Assembly: GCF_001997295.1 (NCBI RefSeq)
Contig: NZ_CP019605.1
Span: forward strand, 1 to 64,000
Length of the DNA stretch: 64,000 nucleotides
Source: Tessaracoccus flavus
Lineage (GTDB): Bacteria; Actinomycetota; Actinomycetes; Propionibacteriales; Propionibacteriaceae
Direction: 5' to 3'
The position numbers were made by a program, and so were the translations under genes. Shown one piece after another: positions 62,716 through 64,000 of the stretch. The notes beneath the pieces were generated by a model. That model saw only the letters and a list, made by a program, of their open reading frames with translations, searched no databases and was not told the origin of the DNA. Positions within the stretch are counted from its first letter, which is position 1, and each line of letters opens with the position of its first letter.

Positions 62716-62925
62716 GACTCTCCGTTGGATCGATGAATAGAGAAGATTCCCCCCCGAGGGGACTCAGTGGTCACTCTCTCCGCAAAACGCGGGCGGGTCA
62801 AGCCGATACCGGGTTGTTAACGCTCTCTACACCTTTTAGGTGGGGTTTGGTTACTTCCCACAAGGCACGCGAGGAGGCTGGCATTCTTAGAAGGCGACGG
62901 CGCCGGCCGAGAGAAATCCATAAGC

Positions 62926-62952
62926 TACGCTGGCGTAACCTACGGAAACGTA
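62926..62952. promoter_or_regulatory. Paired palindromic operators upstream of the E1 alpha gene
   Basis: TACGCTGGCGTA (62926-62937) and TACGGAAACGTA (62941-62952) are two palindromes with related TACG/CGTA ends and 15 bp between centres. They lie 20-46 bases before the start codon. This resembles TetR-family operator pairs of actinobacterial lipid and acyl-CoA genes; the regulator is not in the window. Confidence 0.5.
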
Positions 62953-62971
62953 AGTTGCGGAAGGAGGCCGC

Positions 62972-64000
62972 GTGCGCGGTCAGAGCCACGACATGGTGCA
63001 GCTGCTCACCCCAGACGGGGAGCGGCTCGAGCACGATGAGTTTGCCTTCACGGGCACCACCGACGACCTCGTCGGATTCCTACGGGACATGATCCTCGCC
63101 CGGCGGTTCGACGCGGAGGCCACGGCTCTGCAGCGCCACGGCGAGTTAGGGCTGTGGACGCCGTTGCTCGGCCAGGAGGCGGCGCAGGTCGGCTCGGCCC
63201 GCGCAGTGCGCGAGGGCGACGTCGTGTTCCCGTCGTACCGCGAGCACGCCGTCGCCATGGTGCTGGGAGTGCCCCTGACCAACCTCCTCGGGCTTTTCCG
63301 GGGGTCGAACGGCGGCGACTGGGAGAAGCTCGAGACCTTCAAGAACTACCAGATCGTCATCGGCTGCCAGACCCTCCACGCCACCGGCTACGCGATGGGG
63401 CTGCAGTTCGACGGCGCCGTCGGCAACGACGATGACGCCGACAACTCGGCGGTCATCGTGTACCACGGCGACGGCGCAGCCAGCCAGGGCGACGTCAACG
63501 AGGCCTACGTCTTCGCCGCCAGCTACAACGCGCCCGTCGTGTTCTTCTGCCAGAACAACCAGTGGGCGATCTCCGAGCCGATCGCGCTGCAGTCGCGGAT
63601 CCCGCTGTTCCAGCGCGCCCAGGGCTTCGGGTTCCCCGGCGTCCAGGTGGATGGCAACGACGTCCTCGCGGTCAAGGCCGTCACCGACTGGGCCATGCAG
63701 CGCGCGCGTGCGGGGGAGGGACCGAGCTTCATCGAGGCCTTCACCTACCGCATGGGCGCCCACACGACGTCCGACGACCCGACGAAGTACCGCCGCGCCG
63801 CTGAGGACGAGGCCTGGAAGGGGCGCGACCCCGTCGCGCGGCTCACCACGTACCTCCGCAACGAGGGGGCCATCGACGACGCGTGGCTGGCCGCCATCGA
63901 CGACGAGGGCAAGGCGCTGGGGGCCGACGCGCGGGCGTCCATCCCGCAGCTCGAGGACACCACGATGGACAAGCTCTTCGCCACCGTCTACGCCGAACCC
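62972..64000 (+). CDS. pdhA: Pyruvate (or branched-chain 2-oxoacid) dehydrogenase E1 alpha subunit, 3' end outside window
   Basis: 343 residues to the window edge. AAGGAGG at 62961-62967 lies four bases before GTG 62972 but 25 bases before the next ATG, deciding the start. FLRDMILARRFDAEATALQR, WTPLLGQEAAQVGSARAV, VFPSYREHAVA and the TPP motif YHGDGAASQGDVNEAYVFAA...NNQWAIS are typical of heterotetrameric E1 alpha. It decarboxylates a 2-oxoacid with TPP. The E1 beta and E2 genes should follow outside the window. Substrate choice is not settled by sequence. Confidence 0.9.
   Translation, partial: MRGQSHDMVQLLTPDGERLEHDEFAFTGTTDDLVGFLRDMILARRFDAEATALQRHGELGLWTPLLGQEAAQVGSARAVREGDVVFPSYREHAVAMVLGVPLTNLLGLFRGSNGGDWEKLETFKNYQIVIGCQTLHATGYAMGLQFDGAVGNDDDADNSAVIVYHGDGAASQGDVNEAYVFAASYNAPVVFFCQNNQWAISEPIALQSRIPLFQRAQGFGFPGVQVDGNDVLAVKAVTDWAMQRARAGEGPSFIEAFTYRMGAHTTSDDPTKYRRAAEDEAWKGRDPVARLTTYLRNEGAIDDAWLAAIDDEGKALGADARASIPQLEDTTMDKLFATVYAEP

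Noticed and set aside
60268..62736. Long plus-strand open frame opposite the nucleotidase
   Set aside because: Antisense of a well-supported secreted enzyme; no recognisable protein features.

Overview
The window is high-GC actinobacterial DNA, most likely from the Propionibacteriaceae. The best evidence is the biotinyl 1.3S subunit of methylmalonyl-CoA carboxytransferase (transcarboxylase of the Wood-Werkman cycle) beside its 12S partner at 9.9-11.4 kb. The MprAB-type two-component pair, WhiB-like proteins, KorAB and actinobacterial LigD fit the same group. No rRNA, tRNA or CRISPR array was recognised.

Layout. 0-8.7 kb: assimilatory sulfate reduction and siroheme supply (cysH end, cysD, cysN, TauE/SafE permease, CbiX-like chelatase; on the other strand SUMT and precorrin-2 dehydrogenase), with the ferredoxin-dependent 2-oxoglutarate oxidoreductase korAB between them. 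8.8-25.8 kb: secreted and surface proteins (Thr-Pro repeat protein, SGNH/VWA/PKD protein, very large GH16 glucanase) among housekeeping genes (deaminase, arfB, macrodomain, glycosyltransferase, DNA methyltransferase, MOSC). 26-33.2 kb: a mosaic of truncated and duplicated pieces: a toxin-antitoxin-like pair, micro-fragments of an IS110 transposase and ligD, a glpK pseudogene, ligD without its start, two paralogous envelope proteins, and partial VOC, methyltransferase and permease genes. 33.8-35.6 kb: a GH13 enzyme.

35.9-51.7 kb looks like an acquired island set between broken GH63-type genes. Each end carries a TniQ gene or fragment convergent with a WhiB-like gene. Inside lie a HEPN/ApeA-like defence-type gene split by an IS256 element, itself split by a tandem ISL3 pair (both target duplications visible), a run of hypothetical and secreted genes including a C39-like peptidase, and repeated noncoding units with TTGAACAAACGG-type motifs and a hairpin. 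51.9-54.4 kb adds an XRE/membrane-protein pair and a truncated IS1380 element ending in a second copy of a 307-bp repeat.

54.5-64 kb is ordinary chromosome again: nitrobindin-like protein, the overlapping block mprA-mprB-azlC-azlD, a low-molecular-weight tyrosine phosphatase, ornithine carbamoyltransferase, a secreted 5'-nucleotidase and the start of a 2-oxoacid dehydrogenase E1 alpha gene.

The most unusual signals are: (1) two long palindromic arrays of exactly 20-bp-spaced GCCAAC/GTTGGC units, both between convergent genes; (2) a roughly 120-residue C-terminal domain, nearly identical in DNA, shared by the glucanase and the nucleotidase; (3) the nested insertions in the HEPN gene; (4) the TniQ/WhiB modules with their repeated noncoding ends. 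Several abrupt gene-fragment junctions (11.44, 27.2-29.2, 33.0-33.15 kb) could be real rearrangements or assembly errors; sequence alone cannot decide.
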